Of a stretch of 64,000 bases of DNA, positions 53,801 through 60,969 are shown in pieces. The stretch is taken from contig VXAI01000038.1 in NCBI GenBank assembly GCA_013399305.1, forward strand, positions 75,194-139,193. The letters are read 5' to 3'. Each line of letters starts with the position of its first letter. Position 1 is the stretch's first letter. Made by a program: the position numbers and the translations under genes. This DNA comes from Rostratula benghalensis. Lineage: Eukaryota > Chordata > Aves > Charadriiformes > Rostratulidae. Under the pieces are notes generated by a model. The model ran no database searches and was not told the DNA's origin. It saw nothing but the letters and a program-made list of their open reading frames with translations.

Positions 53801-56800
53801 TAATGTTGTGTTAGATATTATGACTGTTGCCACAGCTGAACTGACTTGTCAAATCAATCCTAATATGGCTCCCACAGGCACATAAAAACCTTATTTAGCT
53901 ATCAGTTATCCTAATCACTTTGTTCAGTTTAAGGGTGCAATACTTCAAGACCAGTTCCTATTTATACATATATGCCCAGCCATTTAATAAAGTCTTGATT
54001 TATATAATAAATTCTTGTTGGAAAAAAATACTTTAAAGCAGCCGTGTTTTATCAAGTGTATTACAACGTGTCTGCGCGTGCCCCCAAATAAATATGTTAA
54101 TATACACAAACAGGGTACTGGCCGGGCAAAGGGGAATATCACCCAAGACCAATCTGTCCCTTCGATTACAAATGGGGATCAAATGGGGTCACTTGATCTG
54201 CAAAGTGCTGAAAAATCCTAGGGCCTTTCTAGAAACCTCTACACAAAATTTATTTAGGGTAGTCGTTTTGTAGCCTTTGTATCTCCGTTGTCTACAGTCC
54301 TAATTATATATATTCATACAGGTCTAAATACAGACACATATATATGTACATACAGGTATGTACCTGCCAGGAGAGACAGAGAGAAGAGCTGACAAGCTGG
54401 CTGCTAAATGCTTGCCCCACCATTACTCCTTCCCATCGAGAATTGCTTTCCCTGTAATCGAAATAAACCTACCTTTGCTTCCTCTTGTTCGAAACTACCG
54501 TTGAATATCCGAGTCACACTTTCAAACGTGACTGTGAGGGGGAGCATGAAATTCTCAAACTCATCCTCGTCTTCACCTACAGGAAAAGAAACCAAACCAA
54601 ACCAGCTAAAAGCATCACATCATATTCACGCTGTTGTTTGGAGGGGTCAGTCTCTTAGGCTTTTATAGAAAAATCTCACTGACATCACGGGAACTTTCAA
54701 TATGACCTACAGGAAGAAAAACCTGAGGTTTGACACGTTTTTAGTGAGCTACAAACAAAGCAGACAAATTGTTGATTGCAAACAATGTGCATCTGAGGCT
54801 GGCAAGTCTCTGCATTTCACATCTTTCTCTTTTTCGTCTTTCTGCTGTCTTTGTTAATCTGACCGCATTTGCTCAGTACCCTGGGAGAATATTCACAGAG
54901 GCAAGCCACGACTCAACAGTTAGAAAAATGTTAAATTTGACACTGCAACAATAATTCAGACCCTTTCACATGTGCCCTTTGTAGCACGATGTTTAAACCA
55001 CCACCTTTTATGATCAGATGCTATATTTTTCTACCTCCTACCTAATTAGTGTACAGACTAAAGCTGCTGTGGAAATGAATCTGGATTGTGCTGGGGTGAT
55101 TTGCTGCCTCATTTTTTTTCAGGAGGTGTGAATTTAGAGTAAAAGAAACAAGATGCTAGGGGTGGGGCAAAAAAGAGATGGTCTTGGCTCGACAGCTGAA
55201 AGATAACCTGGACGGCTGGATTGGTTTGGTTCTGTCAAACAAGTACCTATAAACAACAACTTTTGAGAAATGGCACTTTGCACAAGGATTGGCACTCACT
55301 TTAGGCCCTTAATGAGGGTAGCTTGCCTCTTGCATGCAGATTCCCCTCGAGAGTAATTCAGAGTAGGAATTTAATTTATGTTCTTTAAAGAGCTCTTTGC
55401 TATAGGGCTTCTCTCTCTCTCTCCTCTCTTCCTTGGCAAAGTCTGGCAAACTAAGTTCCAAATGAAGTTAGGAAGAGTCTTTTCCGTGTCAAACTGGTTG
55501 TGCGTCAGCTTTACAGTTTCTACACTTCACACCCCTGTCTGTAAAAAATGGGCCCAAATCCTGTCTCTGATCTCTAGGGATCCTGCAAAGACCAAATTGC
55601 TCTCCCCAGTACAAGAGTAAGAGTGACAAAAAAGGCCAAGAAGAAAAAGCAGCCAAAAGGGAAAGCGCAGTGTGGACTAATGTACGATCCAGAAGACAGC
55701 CATCATGGTTTTGGCTGGGAAGGGGGTTGCCTCTCTTGCTCACAGTCTTGCAGGGCTGTGGTGTGGGACGGGAAGAGCGTTGATAACACAGTAATGCTTC
55801 TGGCTGTTACTAAGCTGTGAAGGCCTTTTCTGCTCCTTGCACCAGACAGAATAAAACAAGAAAACCTAAATACTCAGTACCTTCTCAATAAGTCAGAATG
55901 ACCCATCTTCTGAACTGAAAGGTGCAGTTATCCTCTGAGAGAAACAATTGTGATCCTGCAATTAAAACTGTCTCATAACAACTATTTTCAATGGAGAGGA
56001 GAGGGGAGCAGCAGAAGCAATCCCACTCATGGCATCTCCTCAGTCCAGAGCGCACACCTTTGTGACCGAACTGCTTCCCTTTAATACAGGGGTCTCGTGC
56101 CCAGTTTTTCAGATTTTTGTCTCTTTTTTTTTATGCAAAGGAAATATTTTCAGTAACTCAGCACTGCTGCACTGGCCAGCCGAACTTATGGACCCTCCCA
56201 GTCACAATCTATGCTCTAGAACTTTCTTGAAGCAGTACAGTACCTGACCCAACCCACGACCTGCAGCAGAACCGAAGAGGGTGAGATGCTTCGTGCCAGA
56301 TATCAAAGCTCCCGTTGGCAGCAAAAGCATCTGGTGGACTTGGGGAAAACCCAGTCCTGTCCACCTTGGCTTGTCTCCTCTACCACCTTCTTTCTTCTCC
56401 TTTCAACCCAACACAATCTTTTTATTCATTATCTCTGGACCTTTGTGTCCTCTTTCAACTGCTCACAGTAACTCCAGATTATTCCTCAAGATTTTTGTTT
56501 CTATCTCCTTACTTTGCCAACTCCACTCCTCAGCCAGTTCCTATACAGTACTGGTTTCTGTGCTCCCAATCTCTTTGCTCCTCCAGCTCCTCTCACCCTC
56601 CCAGGAGCTAAGCCAGTTCTGTGCACTGCATATCCTCATGGAATCATGGAATTGTCAAAGTCGGAAGGGACCTCTAGAGCTCACCCAGTCCAACTCCCCT
56701 GCTAAAGCAGGGTTGCCCAGAGCACATCACTCAGGAGGGGCTTGAAGATCTCCAGACACCACATCCTCCCTGGGCAGCCTCTGCCAGGGCTCTGACACCT

Positions 56801-59800
56801 TCACCCAGGGAAGTTCCTCCTCATCTTTGAAGGGAACTTCCCATGTCCCAGCTTGTGCCCGTTGCTCCTCGTCCTGTCACTGGGAACCACTGAGAAGAGT
56901 CCAGCTCCATCCTCCTTCAACCCACCCTTCAGATCCCTGTGAGCATGAAGAAGGTCTCCCCTCAGCCTTCTCTTCTCCAGGCTAAAGGGTTCCAGCTCTC
57001 TCAGCCTTTCCTCACCAGGGAGATGCTCCAATCCCTCCAGCATCTTTGTTGCCCTACACTGGGCTCTCTCCAGTATTTCCCTGTCTCTCTTGTACTGGGG
57101 AGCCCAGCACTGGATGCAGTATTCCAGTTGTGGCCTCAGCAGTGCAGAGCAGAAGGGGCAGAATGACCTCCCTCCACCTCCTGGCCACACTCTTCCCTAC
57201 ACAGCCCAGAATTCCACTGACCCTCTTGGCCACAAGGGCACGTTGCTGGCTCATGGATAGGTTACTGTCTACCAGGACTTCCAGATCCTTCTCCTCAGAC
57301 ATGTTTTCCAGCAGGTCCACCCCTAACCTATATTCGTGTCTGGAATTCTTCTTCCCCAGGTGCAGAAACCTACAATTGTTCTTGTTGAACCTCATGAGGT
57401 TCTTCTCTACCCAGCTCTCCAGCCTACTTGGGTCACCTGATGCACTTCTCCCTTTAATTGCTTATCAGATATTCCCCAGAACACAAAAATTAGTAAATAA
57501 AGACCAATCCTTTAGAAAGAGTCCTGTACTGGTATTGTCCCATGCCAGCGCAGAGGTTAACAGAAGTCACTAGGATACTGCTCTCTGCAGGATCTGGGCT
57601 CAATTGCCATTGGTAGAGTTCTTGGGAGAAATAGGAATTGTCACAACATCACCAGAGTAATACTCCCTCTCATCTAGACTGCTGCACATCATTAGAAGAC
57701 AATGTCCACAGAGATATTATGCACACATGAAATTCAAGGTTAACCCTTCCAGAAGGTAGCATCTCAAGCTTACTTTGTTAAACCATGACAGAAGACCAAA
57801 GAACTACCGGATAGTCTAGCGGTGACTGGGACCAACATTTTAATGACAAAACAGCTACTGATGGAAATGGGGTAAGGGGAAGTTTTGAGCAACCTGGGCT
57901 GGTGGGAGGTGTTCCTGCCCAGGGCACGGGGTTGGAACTCTAAGGTCCTTTCCAAGCCAAACCATTCTATGATTCTATGAAATCTTTGTGCGTTTTCTGT
58001 TTTAAATTTCAAGGCAAGCACTCCAGAAAGAATATACAACTAGGAATACTACATAGTATTGCCCTATTAATTAATTTGGAACTTTTAGAAAAGCAACACA
58101 AATCAATACCTGTATGTTCCTTTTGTGTTCCTGTAGAAGCCACACTCACATCCCATGAACAATGTATTAGTAAGGAAAGGAAGAAACCAGCCTAACAAAC
58201 CTAACACCATAAATTGTTCATGTTTGGTAGTTCAAGGGACACAAGCACAGTGATATTATGTCATTTGAAAGCAAAGAGATGCCAGAGTTTTGAGTTAGAG
58301 TAGCTCTGTGTGCTGCTATGGGCACTAGTGTTTTAAACCTGCTTCACGTGGGCAGGTTTGGCACCGAGCGTGAGTGTAAGTACAGGACATGGAGACATCA
58401 CGCAAAATAGCTCCTGAAGGTATTTTCTACAGCTCAGATCTATTCCTTTTGGTAGTGCAGAAGAAAAAAAGTGAATAAAATGTATTAATCCTAGTAAAAC
58501 CTTTTATTTAATTGTAACTTGTACTGGTGTTATGGCTTTAGTTTTGGTTACTATATACTATATACTTCACACCAATATTCAGTATACTTTAGAAATCTTG
58601 GACAAAATGATGCAATTTTAAATGCAAAAAAAAATTATGGAACATACAACCTGGGGCACATAAGGAATTCAACCTATAGTTATATTCATATGAAGTTGAA
58701 GTAATTCAACAGCAACTAAAGAGCATCTTGAAGCAAACACCAATTAATACATTACTGTTCTGTCCTACAATTGAATTTTGCCAGTCACTCCAACAGTGCA
58801 TTGTTCAAAATGTAGATGTTCTGAATTTACTGTACTCAATCTCCAAAAGTATTTCTACACCAAACAATTACTTAAAACAACTTCCATCCTTAAAGTGAAT
58901 CTTAACTTTGTTTCCATGTAAACTGATTGTTATTGCTATGAAAGATTTTATACAAAGCTCTTCATTAAATTTGAAAAAAAAAAAAAAAGAACAAAGTCAG
59001 AGAAGACAATTGGTACAATGATTTTTTTTGTCTAAAAATGCCATCTTGCACAGTTTGAAAATATCTTTTGATTCACAAGCTAAGGTTACTGTCATTTAAT
59101 ACCTGCACAAACTTATAGAAAGGACAGTTCATGTACACCAGCCTTTTAAAATTTGGATCCTAAAAGCAACTTACAGCTGTCTTTGTCTCTAGATTTGCTT
59201 TTCTATCAGTTCAAACCCAAACAAATTTATTCCAGTAGGAACACACAGGACACAATAGCCCTAAGACTAATGTATGCTTTTTCCAGATATTCCTCATCAT
59301 TTCAGATCTCATGGAGCTGCTAATCCAGAGGAATCACAACGACCTCTATCAGCTTGTAACCAGTCCCAAGTCACGCGCCTGTGTATTACACGTATTTACA
59401 CAATCTTTATGTTGAGATACCATTTTTAACATCCGTGATCTTGGTTTTACCAAATATTTCTTCCTCCCCGTAGGAAAAGTTACTGAAACTGCATCTGTAA
59501 CTTAATTTATATTAGGAAATGCACCTATTGCTTATGTTACATGATACTGAGCCAGTACTGAAAGCAGTTTAACCACAAGATAAATGCAGGTCCTGCTCAC
59601 AGTTGCTATTCTTTAAGAAAAAGCTCTGTCTTGCCTCAAAGTTAACTCTTTTCAGCATTGTTCAGCAGCAGACACTCCAGGGGAGTAACAACTATGGAGT
59701 CATCTCTTCTGCACGCTATCCTGTGCTAAGTCCTGGTATAAAGCTGACAATCAGAAGACCTGTCTTATTTTTTCAAGGCCCCCATGGAACACCTGCAGGC

Positions 59801-60582
59801 ATCCATGCTCACAGAAGGCAGAGCCTCAGCAGATATAAACCTGCTCATGTAAGGGAACCCCAAGTGCATGGTTAAGTATTTTGGGGTGAACTGAAGAACT
59901 CTGACAATGTTTTTATTAAAACTTGGATGGTCTTGTATATTGGGAAATTGCATGAAGAAGTCACATAAAACCCCCTCCTGCTAGAAGCTGGAAGGTTCTG
60001 GCATAATTTTGTGTATGTCATCTGGAAATGCAAAACACCCAAGGACCTCATGTTGTAAATCATCATCCTTAACGCAAAAAAAGTGCTTCTGCACAAAAAG
60101 ACCCTCATCTTCCTTATTTCTCCAAGAGAAGGCAACAGACAGACACACTGGTATTGCCTGATGCCCTGAATCTCAAAAGTTGATAGGCGGCGATTTTCAC
60201 ACCAGCTATATAACTTATTTACTGTGCAATTAAAATTGCTGTTTGATGGGCTTAATAATGTTAAAAGCTGACAGTATTACACAAGACAGTGGTGTCTGGG
60301 GGATGCAGGAGGAGGACCTTACCTAAATCCACCATGAGGAGACGCGTGAGAGCGGTGTAGAAGACGGTGCGGCTCCGGAGGTCGCCCAGGCTGTAATTAT
60401 CGCTGAAGCCCAGGAAAGGGAAGTGCTTGCTCTGGCGAAACAGAACCGTATGAGAAGTTTGAGTGCTCTACAAAATTTACTACATGCCATACTTACTGGT
60501 TTTAAAGGGGGTAAGGGAACTTACTGTGTGATTCTGGAGCATGAATTTCACAGCCTCGATTTTCACAAGTTTTTTCAGGAGA
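1229..60582 (-). CDS. RANBP17: RANBP17, C-terminal part, 11 exons (partial gene)
   Basis: This is Ran-binding protein 17, an importin-beta superfamily (exportin-7 type) nuclear transport receptor built of HEAT-like helical repeats. Family members bind RanGTP through the N-terminal region, which is not in this window, and carry cargo through nuclear pores. Eleven minus-strand exons join in consistent phase into 433 codons with no stop. The identity rests on family blocks such as [89 protein letters not shown] and [17 protein letters not shown]17 is preferred to its paralogue XPO7 because of paralogue-type residues such as [20 protein letters not shown] (XPO7 has a more DDALDN-like string) and [16 protein letters not shown]. 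Both ends are cut by the window. Ten of the eleven donors seen look U2-type; the one at 48100 looks U12-type. No frameshift or missing exon is seen, so the gene appears intact here. Confidence 0.95.
2176..2210. repeat. Two overlapping inverted repeats
   Basis: An 11-bp perfect inverted repeat (TTTTTTAGAGT, loop GCAA, ACTCTAAAAAA) lies at 2176-2201. A second pair, TAGAGTGC (2181-2188) and GCACTCTA (2203-2210), uses part of the same left arm. The two pairings are mutually exclusive in RNA. No function is claimed. Confidence 0.6.
2379..2698 (-). mobile_element. CR1 LINE 3' fragment
   Basis: The plus strand begins with the reversed CR1 3' end (AGAATCATAGAATCACAGAA) followed by the reverse complement of the untranslated 3' region. 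Recognisable pieces are GTTGGAAGAGACCC, GGGACTCCACCACCTCCCTG and GAGAAGAGACCAGCACC. The element is therefore in minus orientation, like the host gene. It is 5'-truncated, as most CR1 copies are. Confidence 0.93.
5304..5402 (-). CDS. RANBP17: RANBP17 exon (10th in window)
   Basis: This exon has 99 nt, or 33 whole codons, and is phase 0 at both ends. It starts [18 protein letters not shown] and ends [10 protein letters not shown]. The acceptor is TTTCTTTCAG and the donor GTGAGT. The [21 protein letters not shown] block is among the most conserved of the exportin-7 family. Confidence 0.96.
8749..8900 (-). mobile_element. CR1 LINE 3' fragment (degenerate)
   Basis: AGAATCCTAGAATCTTCTAG resembles a mutated reversed CR1 end. 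It is followed by AAGTCCAACCATCAACC and ACCATGTCCCTCAGCACCAC, the reverse complement of CR1 3' sequence. The element is in minus orientation, and its left side fades after about 8900. Confidence 0.8.
9676..9696. repeat. T21 homopolymer tract
   Basis: This is a run of 21 T preceded, eleven bases earlier, by a run of eight G. It is likely slippage-prone simple sequence. Confidence 0.9.
11081..11205 (-). mobile_element. CR1 LINE 3' fragment
   Basis: TATAGAATGTTCTAGGTTGG, then AAGGGACCTTTCAGATCATT and GAGTCCAACCATTGACC, match the reversed CR1 3' region. About 125 nt remain, in minus orientation. Confidence 0.88.
15000..15560. promoter_or_regulatory. Candidate conserved non-coding block (AT-rich)
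   Basis: This is unique, AT-rich intron sequence free of recognisable repeats, with several TAAT-core and TTTAAT/ATTAAT motifs (for example ATTTAATTACCC near 15410 and TTTAATATTCATTAC near 15434). The composition and context inside a RANBP17 intron are what a conserved enhancer would look like. Conservation itself cannot be seen from one sequence. Confidence 0.2.
15595..16015. other. GC-rich patch inside the large intron
   Basis: This stretch is much richer in C, G and CpG than its flanks (for example CCCTCGCTCCGCTCC near 15690 and TTTGCGCGCACCGAAGCG near 15990). AT-rich blocks bound it on both sides. It could be a small CpG island or an enhancer core. Open frames of 81-149 codons overlap it on both strands but have no family resemblance. 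Confidence 0.4.
16020..16260. promoter_or_regulatory. Candidate conserved non-coding block with TGACAG/TAAT motifs
   Basis: This repeat-free stretch contains TTAATTGACAGC near 16217, ATGACAGCGAAT near 16139, CTCATTAATATT near 16195 and ACTAATGATGATG near 16084. TGACAG is the core of MEIS/TGIF-type sites and TAAT of homeodomain sites. The clustering suggests a developmental regulatory element, but this is inference from motif density only. Confidence 0.25.
17330..17650. repeat. C-rich (minus strand G-rich) stretch with a G-quadruplex motif
   Basis: The plus strand carries many runs of three or more C. At 17399-17426 the minus strand, which is the RNA-like strand of RANBP17, has five G-runs (3, 4, 3, 6 and 3) separated by loops of 1-5 bases, meeting the usual G-quadruplex pattern. 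More C-runs follow at 17548-17596. A 109-codon plus-strand open frame here is a by-product of the composition. Confidence 0.6.
18162..18770 (+). mobile_element. Degraded avian ERVL-type LTR
   Basis: The stretch opens with TGTTATGGTTTGCCC, typical of avian ERVL LTR starts. It continues with a CCTCCCCACCCAGGAAGGGG segment, an AATAAAACAAGG segment and a TAGGTTTAATAGCATAAG segment. A later block, ATGGTATGAAATAACCCCGT followed by a GGGTCAAGTGCCCAGG-like piece, also resembles these LTRs. No internal coding region is seen, so it is a solo LTR or a remnant. The right boundary is uncertain. This is recognised from memory of bird LTR patterns, not from a database search. Confidence 0.6.
18412..18436. 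repeat. Perfect inverted repeat (11-bp arms, TTT loop)
   Basis: TATACTGATAT, loop TTT, then ATATCAGTATA. It lies inside the presumed LTR and is AT-rich, so it may form a cruciform or hairpin. A further AT-rich run with TA repeats follows to about 18460. Confidence 0.75.
19660..20460. promoter_or_regulatory. Candidate conserved non-coding block with an octamer motif
   Basis: About 800 nt of repeat-free sequence. It contains a perfect POU octamer ATGCAAAT at 20336-20343, GTGAAAGTGAGAATAATC near 19802 (a PRDM1/IRF-like GAAAGTGA core), TGATCAATGAGGCCC near 19914 and several ATTAAT motifs. The composition and motif mix suggest a developmental enhancer. This is motif-based inference. Confidence 0.25.
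21738..21904 (-). CDS. RANBP17: RANBP17 exon (9th in window)
   Basis: This exon has 167 nt. It completes an Asp codon started in the previous exon, then reads [20 protein letters not shown] and ends [15 protein letters not shown] in phase 0. The acceptor is a long T-tract ending ACTCAG (the 16-A run on the plus strand at 21911-21926 is its reverse) and the donor is GTGAATT. The Cys-Cys and [10 protein letters not shown] blocks match RANBP17 more closely than XPO7. Confidence 0.95.
22185..22275 (-). mobile_element. Short CR1 LINE 3' remnant
   Basis: CACAGAATCACAGAATATCA followed by GATCATCCAGTCCAGTCCCC is the reversed CR1 3' end. Similarity fades after about 90 nt. Confidence 0.75.
24460..24920. 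promoter_or_regulatory. Candidate conserved non-coding block with a TGAGTCAGC motif
   Basis: Repeat-free intron sequence with ACTGAGTCAGCTGTG near 24750, which combines an AP-1/MAF-like TGAGTCAGC with an E-box CAGCTG. It also has GTATTAATCATATGAG near 24665 and ATTAGAGCTGATTTACAGC near 24840. Regulatory function is inferred only from motif content and lack of repeats. Confidence 0.2.
27809..27947 (-). CDS. RANBP17: RANBP17 exon (8th in window)
   Basis: This exon has 139 nt, or 46 codons plus one base. It starts [20 protein letters not shown] and ends SISEGLTAV plus G. The acceptor is CTTTTTTCAG and the donor GTAAGA. The [20 protein letters not shown] block is shared by RANBP17 and XPO7. Confidence 0.96.
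27948..29108 (-). other. RANBP17: Intron (1161 nt)
   Basis: Donor GTAAGC (at 29108), acceptor TTTCAG (at 27948). I see no mobile element or RNA gene in it. Confidence 0.88.
29109..29323 (-). CDS. RANBP17: RANBP17 exon (7th in window)
   Basis: This is the largest exon in the window, at 215 nt. It completes a Gly codon, then reads [20 protein letters not shown], continues [20 protein letters not shown] and ends [12 protein letters not shown] in phase 0. The acceptor is TCTGAAAACAG and the donor GTAAGC. The Cys-Gly-Asn-Tyr-Val and [13 protein letters not shown] strings point to RANBP17 and not XPO7. Confidence 0.96.
30118..30210 (+). mobile_element. Possible decayed avian LTR remnant
   Basis: TTGTTGGGTTGACCCC, then GAGGTTGACCTTGGCC, resembles the TGTGGGTTGACC...TTGG start seen in many avian endogenous retroviral LTRs. 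Only a short stretch looks alike and no right end is visible. Confidence 0.3.
31634..31653. repeat. (AT)n microsatellite
   Basis: About ten uninterrupted AT dinucleotides, ending in ATGCAT. Confidence 0.93.
32366..32402. repeat. Purine tract of A-runs spaced by single G
   Basis: Runs of five to eight A are separated by single G residues over about 35 nt. It is simple sequence, probably grown by slippage. Confidence 0.85.
36480..36770 (+). mobile_element. CR1 LINE 3' fragment (antisense to RANBP17)
   Basis: The plus strand reads in CR1 sense: GACAGGACGAGGGGCAATGG, then GACAGGTTGCCCAGGGAGGT and a GATGACCCTAGAGGTCCC segment, ending TTCTACGATTCTATGAT. It is one of the better preserved copies. 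A 93-codon open frame over it (36440-36721) translates a CR1 3' region and is not a gene. Confidence 0.94.
38281..38297. repeat. A17 tract and neighbouring A-rich sequence
   Basis: A run of 17 A is followed by TAAAAAAAGTAAAAATTAAAA. No inserted element is recognisable upstream of it. Confidence 0.85.
39432..39514 (-). CDS. RANBP17: RANBP17 exon (6th in window)
   Basis: This exon has 83 nt. It completes an Arg codon (AG|A), reads [20 protein letters not shown], then SKMICTY, and leaves one G. The acceptor is TTTTTTTAG and the donor GTAGGT. The [14 protein letters not shown] block is a family signature. Confidence 0.96.
39515..42041 (-). other. RANBP17: Intron (2527 nt)
   Basis: Donor GTAAGA (at 42041), acceptor TTTTTAG (at 39515). 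It contains one minus-oriented CR1 fragment (40244-40425). The rest is unique AT-rich sequence. Confidence 0.87.
40244..40425 (-). mobile_element. CR1 LINE 3' fragment
   Basis: CATAGAATCACAGACTCCCA, then GGGACCTCAAGGATCATCTG and CAGTGATGGGGAATCCACCA, match the reversed CR1 3' region. It is in minus orientation and 5'-truncated. Confidence 0.92.
42042..42149 (-). CDS. RANBP17: RANBP17 exon (5th in window), downstream of a probable U12 intron
   Basis: This exon has 108 nt. It completes an Ile codon (AT|A), reads [20 protein letters not shown], then [15 protein letters not shown], and leaves AG of an Arg codon. The donor is GTAAGA. The acceptor GGTGAAG has only a weak pyrimidine tract. The join to the upstream exon gives DW-I-YPAY, as in the family, which fixes both boundaries. 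A CR1 element begins 31 nt upstream of the exon. Confidence 0.95.
42161..42171 (-). promoter_or_regulatory. Candidate U12 branch site
   Basis: CTCTTTAACTC on the minus strand. The second A of TTAAC (42164) is the expected branch nucleotide and 14 bases separate it from the exon. It is the only U12-like branch motif in the last 30 nt of the intron. Confidence 0.75.
42180..42600 (-). mobile_element. CR1 LINE 3' fragment abutting an exon acceptor
   Basis: ATGGAATCACAGAATGATAG, then GAGATGGAGACTCCTCCATC, GGGCACCACTGAAAAAAGCC and CTCAGCCTTCTCTTCTCCAG, are the reversed CR1 3' UTR and ORF2 tail. It lies in the same orientation as RANBP17, with its 3' end 31 nt from the exon at 42149. A 127-codon minus frame (42213-42596) covers the ORF2 end but is broken. 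It resembles the copy at 61990-62450 over most of its length. Confidence 0.95.
43553..43725 (-). mobile_element. CR1 LINE 3' fragment
   Basis: CATAGAATCACAGAATGGTT, then GAGTTGGAAGGGACCTTAAA and CAGGGATGGGGCAGCCACAG, match the reversed CR1 3' end. It is in minus orientation. Confidence 0.94.
44180..44316 (+). mobile_element. CR1 LINE 3' fragment, inverted relative to the copy at 43553
   Basis: GAAGAACTTCTTTGGTGTGA, then CACTGGAACAGGTTCCCCAG, GCTGCCCCATCCCTGGGG and the terminal CCATTCTACGATTCTATG, read in CR1 sense on the plus strand. With the minus copy some 455 bases away it forms an inverted pair of about 130 nt. Confidence 0.94.
44521..44542. repeat. Perfect inverted repeat (9-bp arms)
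   Basis: GTGTCTATA, loop TCAC, TATAGACAC. It is short, and chance is possible. Confidence 0.6.
47804..47831. repeat. T28 tract (A28 on the transcribed-sense strand)
   Basis: This run of 28 T appears as A28 in RANBP17 pre-mRNA. It lies 270 nt past the 48100 donor. The in-frame stop of the intron read-through (TAA, 47830-47832) overlaps its start. Confidence 0.92.
48101..48189 (-). CDS. RANBP17: RANBP17 exon (4th in window), upstream of a probable U12 intron
   Basis: This exon has 89 nt, or 29 codons plus two bases. It reads [20 protein letters not shown], then TSYTMLFDW, and leaves AT. The acceptor is CCCACTGACAG and the donor GTATCCTT. An open frame runs on past the donor for 90 codons. The next residues YPYY resemble the true continuation YPAY, so an automatic gene finder could miss this donor. 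The family join at 42149 (IYPAY) shows the correct boundary. Confidence 0.95.
48200..48560. promoter_or_regulatory. Candidate conserved non-coding block next to an exon, with an octamer
   Basis: This is repeat-poor sequence with a dense set of motifs: a perfect octamer ATGCAAAT at 48448-48455 followed directly by TAAAG, GAGTAATCATCAGCCAATAA near 48246, GATTTTGATTCATTAC near 48278, and a TAGCGCTA palindrome near 48397. Homeodomain and POU binding is plausible. Conservation is unverified. Confidence 0.3.
49026..49092. other. Assembly gap (67 N)
   Basis: 67 undetermined bases are followed at once by A-rich simple sequence (49093-49121). The gap probably reflects a simple repeat that failed to assemble, and its stated length may not be real. 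Confidence 0.98.
49902..49965. repeat. Two-copy tandem duplication, 32-nt unit
   Basis: The unit beginning AGAGCTCACCATCCTACTGG occurs at 49902 and again at 49934, with few differences. It lies directly next to a purine-rich GGGAGAGGG stretch. Confidence 0.9.
52500..53010. promoter_or_regulatory. Candidate conserved non-coding block with E-box and inverted repeat
   Basis: Repeat-poor sequence with AGACAGATGGTGC near 52550 (a CAGATGG proneural-type E-box), a perfect 7-bp inverted repeat ATGCAGC-CAA-GCTGCAT at 52598-52614, CTGCTAATCCAATTTCCC near 52654 and AATTACTTGTGATT near 52971. This is inferred from motifs only. Confidence 0.22.
54473..54576 (-). CDS. RANBP17: RANBP17 exon (3rd in window)
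   Basis: This exon has 104 nt. It completes a Gly codon, reads [20 protein letters not shown], then [14 protein letters not shown], and ends in phase 0. The acceptor is TTTTCCTGTAG and the donor GTAGGT. The acidic EDEDE run followed by FMLPLT is a family feature. Confidence 0.95.
56638..57440 (-). mobile_element. CR1 LINE with the C-terminal part of ORF2 (broken)
   Basis: About 800 nt in minus orientation, from the 3' end (TCATGGAATCATGGAATTGT on the plus strand) back into the end of ORF2. Two overlapping minus frames together show CR1 ORF2 tail features: [10 protein letters not shown] and [15 protein letters not shown] in one, then [20 protein letters not shown] and [18 protein letters not shown] in the other. 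The frame change between them near 57.1 kb shows a frameshift. The reverse-transcriptase catalytic region is not included, so the copy is dead. Confidence 0.95.
57878..57980 (+). mobile_element. Short CR1 LINE 3' end
   Basis: CTGGGCTGGTGGGAGGTGTT, then CCTGCCCAGGGCACGGGGTT and the terminal ACCATTCTATGATTCTATGA. It is in plus orientation, about 440 bases beyond the previous, oppositely oriented copy. Confidence 0.92.
60323..60431 (-). CDS. RANBP17: RANBP17 exon (2nd in window)
   Basis: This exon has 109 nt, or 36 codons plus one base. It reads [20 protein letters not shown], then [16 protein letters not shown], and leaves a G. The acceptor is CTGTTTCGCCAG and the donor GTAAGG. The S-x-H-F-x-FLG and [21 protein letters not shown] blocks are typical of the family. 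It is GC-richer than most exons here. Confidence 0.95.
60432..60524 (-). other. RANBP17: Very short intron (93 nt)
   Basis: Donor GTAAGT (at 60524), acceptor CGCCAG (at 60432). It is far shorter than the other introns, which range from 1.2 to 16 kb. Confidence 0.92.
60525..60582 (-). CDS. RANBP17: RANBP17 exon (1st in window)
   Basis: This exon has 58 nt. It supplies the last base of a codon, then [19 protein letters not shown], and ends in phase 0. The acceptor is ACTTATAG with a modest pyrimidine tract and the donor is GTAAGT. The KLVK-AV-FML-NHT string precedes the HFxFLG block in both RANBP17 and XPO7. The exon start is less certain than its end, because it depends on the TATAG acceptor. 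Confidence 0.88.
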
Positions 60583-60944
60583 CTATAAGTAGCAGGCGTT
60601 AAGGAAAGACCAGCTTGGCAGCGTTAGGGTAACACCGGCGGGCTGTACAAACCTTCAGGAATTTTTAGTGAAAAAAACCAAACAACCCCAAACCCCCACT
60701 GAAACAACAACACATGCACGTTAAAAACATATCTGAATTTTGTCTAGAAATATATGTCATGGAGATAGTCTTTAGAACATTAAAGACCATAATCTATTAT
60801 TAATTAAAGCAATTACTTTTTCATGGCGTATTTTCTAGTCACAAAAGAGACGAATGAACTAAATGACTTTTATAATTAAACGGAGAGTTTCTGATAATAA
60901 ATGGTGCCGGTTTTTCCCCAGACAGACCCATGTTATCAGCATGC

Positions 60945-60969
60945 AAAAAAAAAAAAAAAAAAAAAAAAA
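60945..60969. repeat. A25 tract
   Basis: An uninterrupted run of 25 A, followed by GACAAAAAAG. No retrocopy or element can be recognised upstream of it. Confidence 0.92.

Larger units (their letters stand above)
48190..54472 (-). other. RANBP17: Intron (6283 nt)
   Basis: Donor GTAGGT (at 54472), acceptor TGACAG (at 48190). It contains the assembly gap at 49026-49092, a (TTTTG)n stretch near 48651-48670, a 32-nt tandem duplication at 49902-49965, a C-run near 51790 and two candidate regulatory blocks (48200-48560 and 52500-53010). I see no CR1 copy. Confidence 0.85.
54577..60322 (-). other. RANBP17: Intron (5746 nt)
   Basis: Donor GTAAGG (at 60322), acceptor CTGTAG (at 54577). It contains the longest CR1 copy in the window (56638-57440) and a plus-oriented CR1 end at 57878-57980. 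A CT-rich stretch lies near 55407-55430 and an A-run near 58974-58989. Long plus-strand open frames near 56281-56745 and 57046-57573 overlap the CR1 and are not genes. Confidence 0.85.

Noticed and set aside
56281..56745. 154-codon plus-strand open frame
   Set aside because: It is rich in Ser, Leu and Phe from a pyrimidine-rich stretch and enters the CR1 at 56638. It is not a gene.
57046..57573. 175-codon plus-strand open frame
   Set aside because: It is antisense to the CR1 ORF2 remnant at 56638-57440 and has no family resemblance.
60945..60969. A25 tract considered as the tail of a processed retrocopy
   Set aside because: No recognisable coding or RNA sequence precedes it and no target-site duplication is visible.
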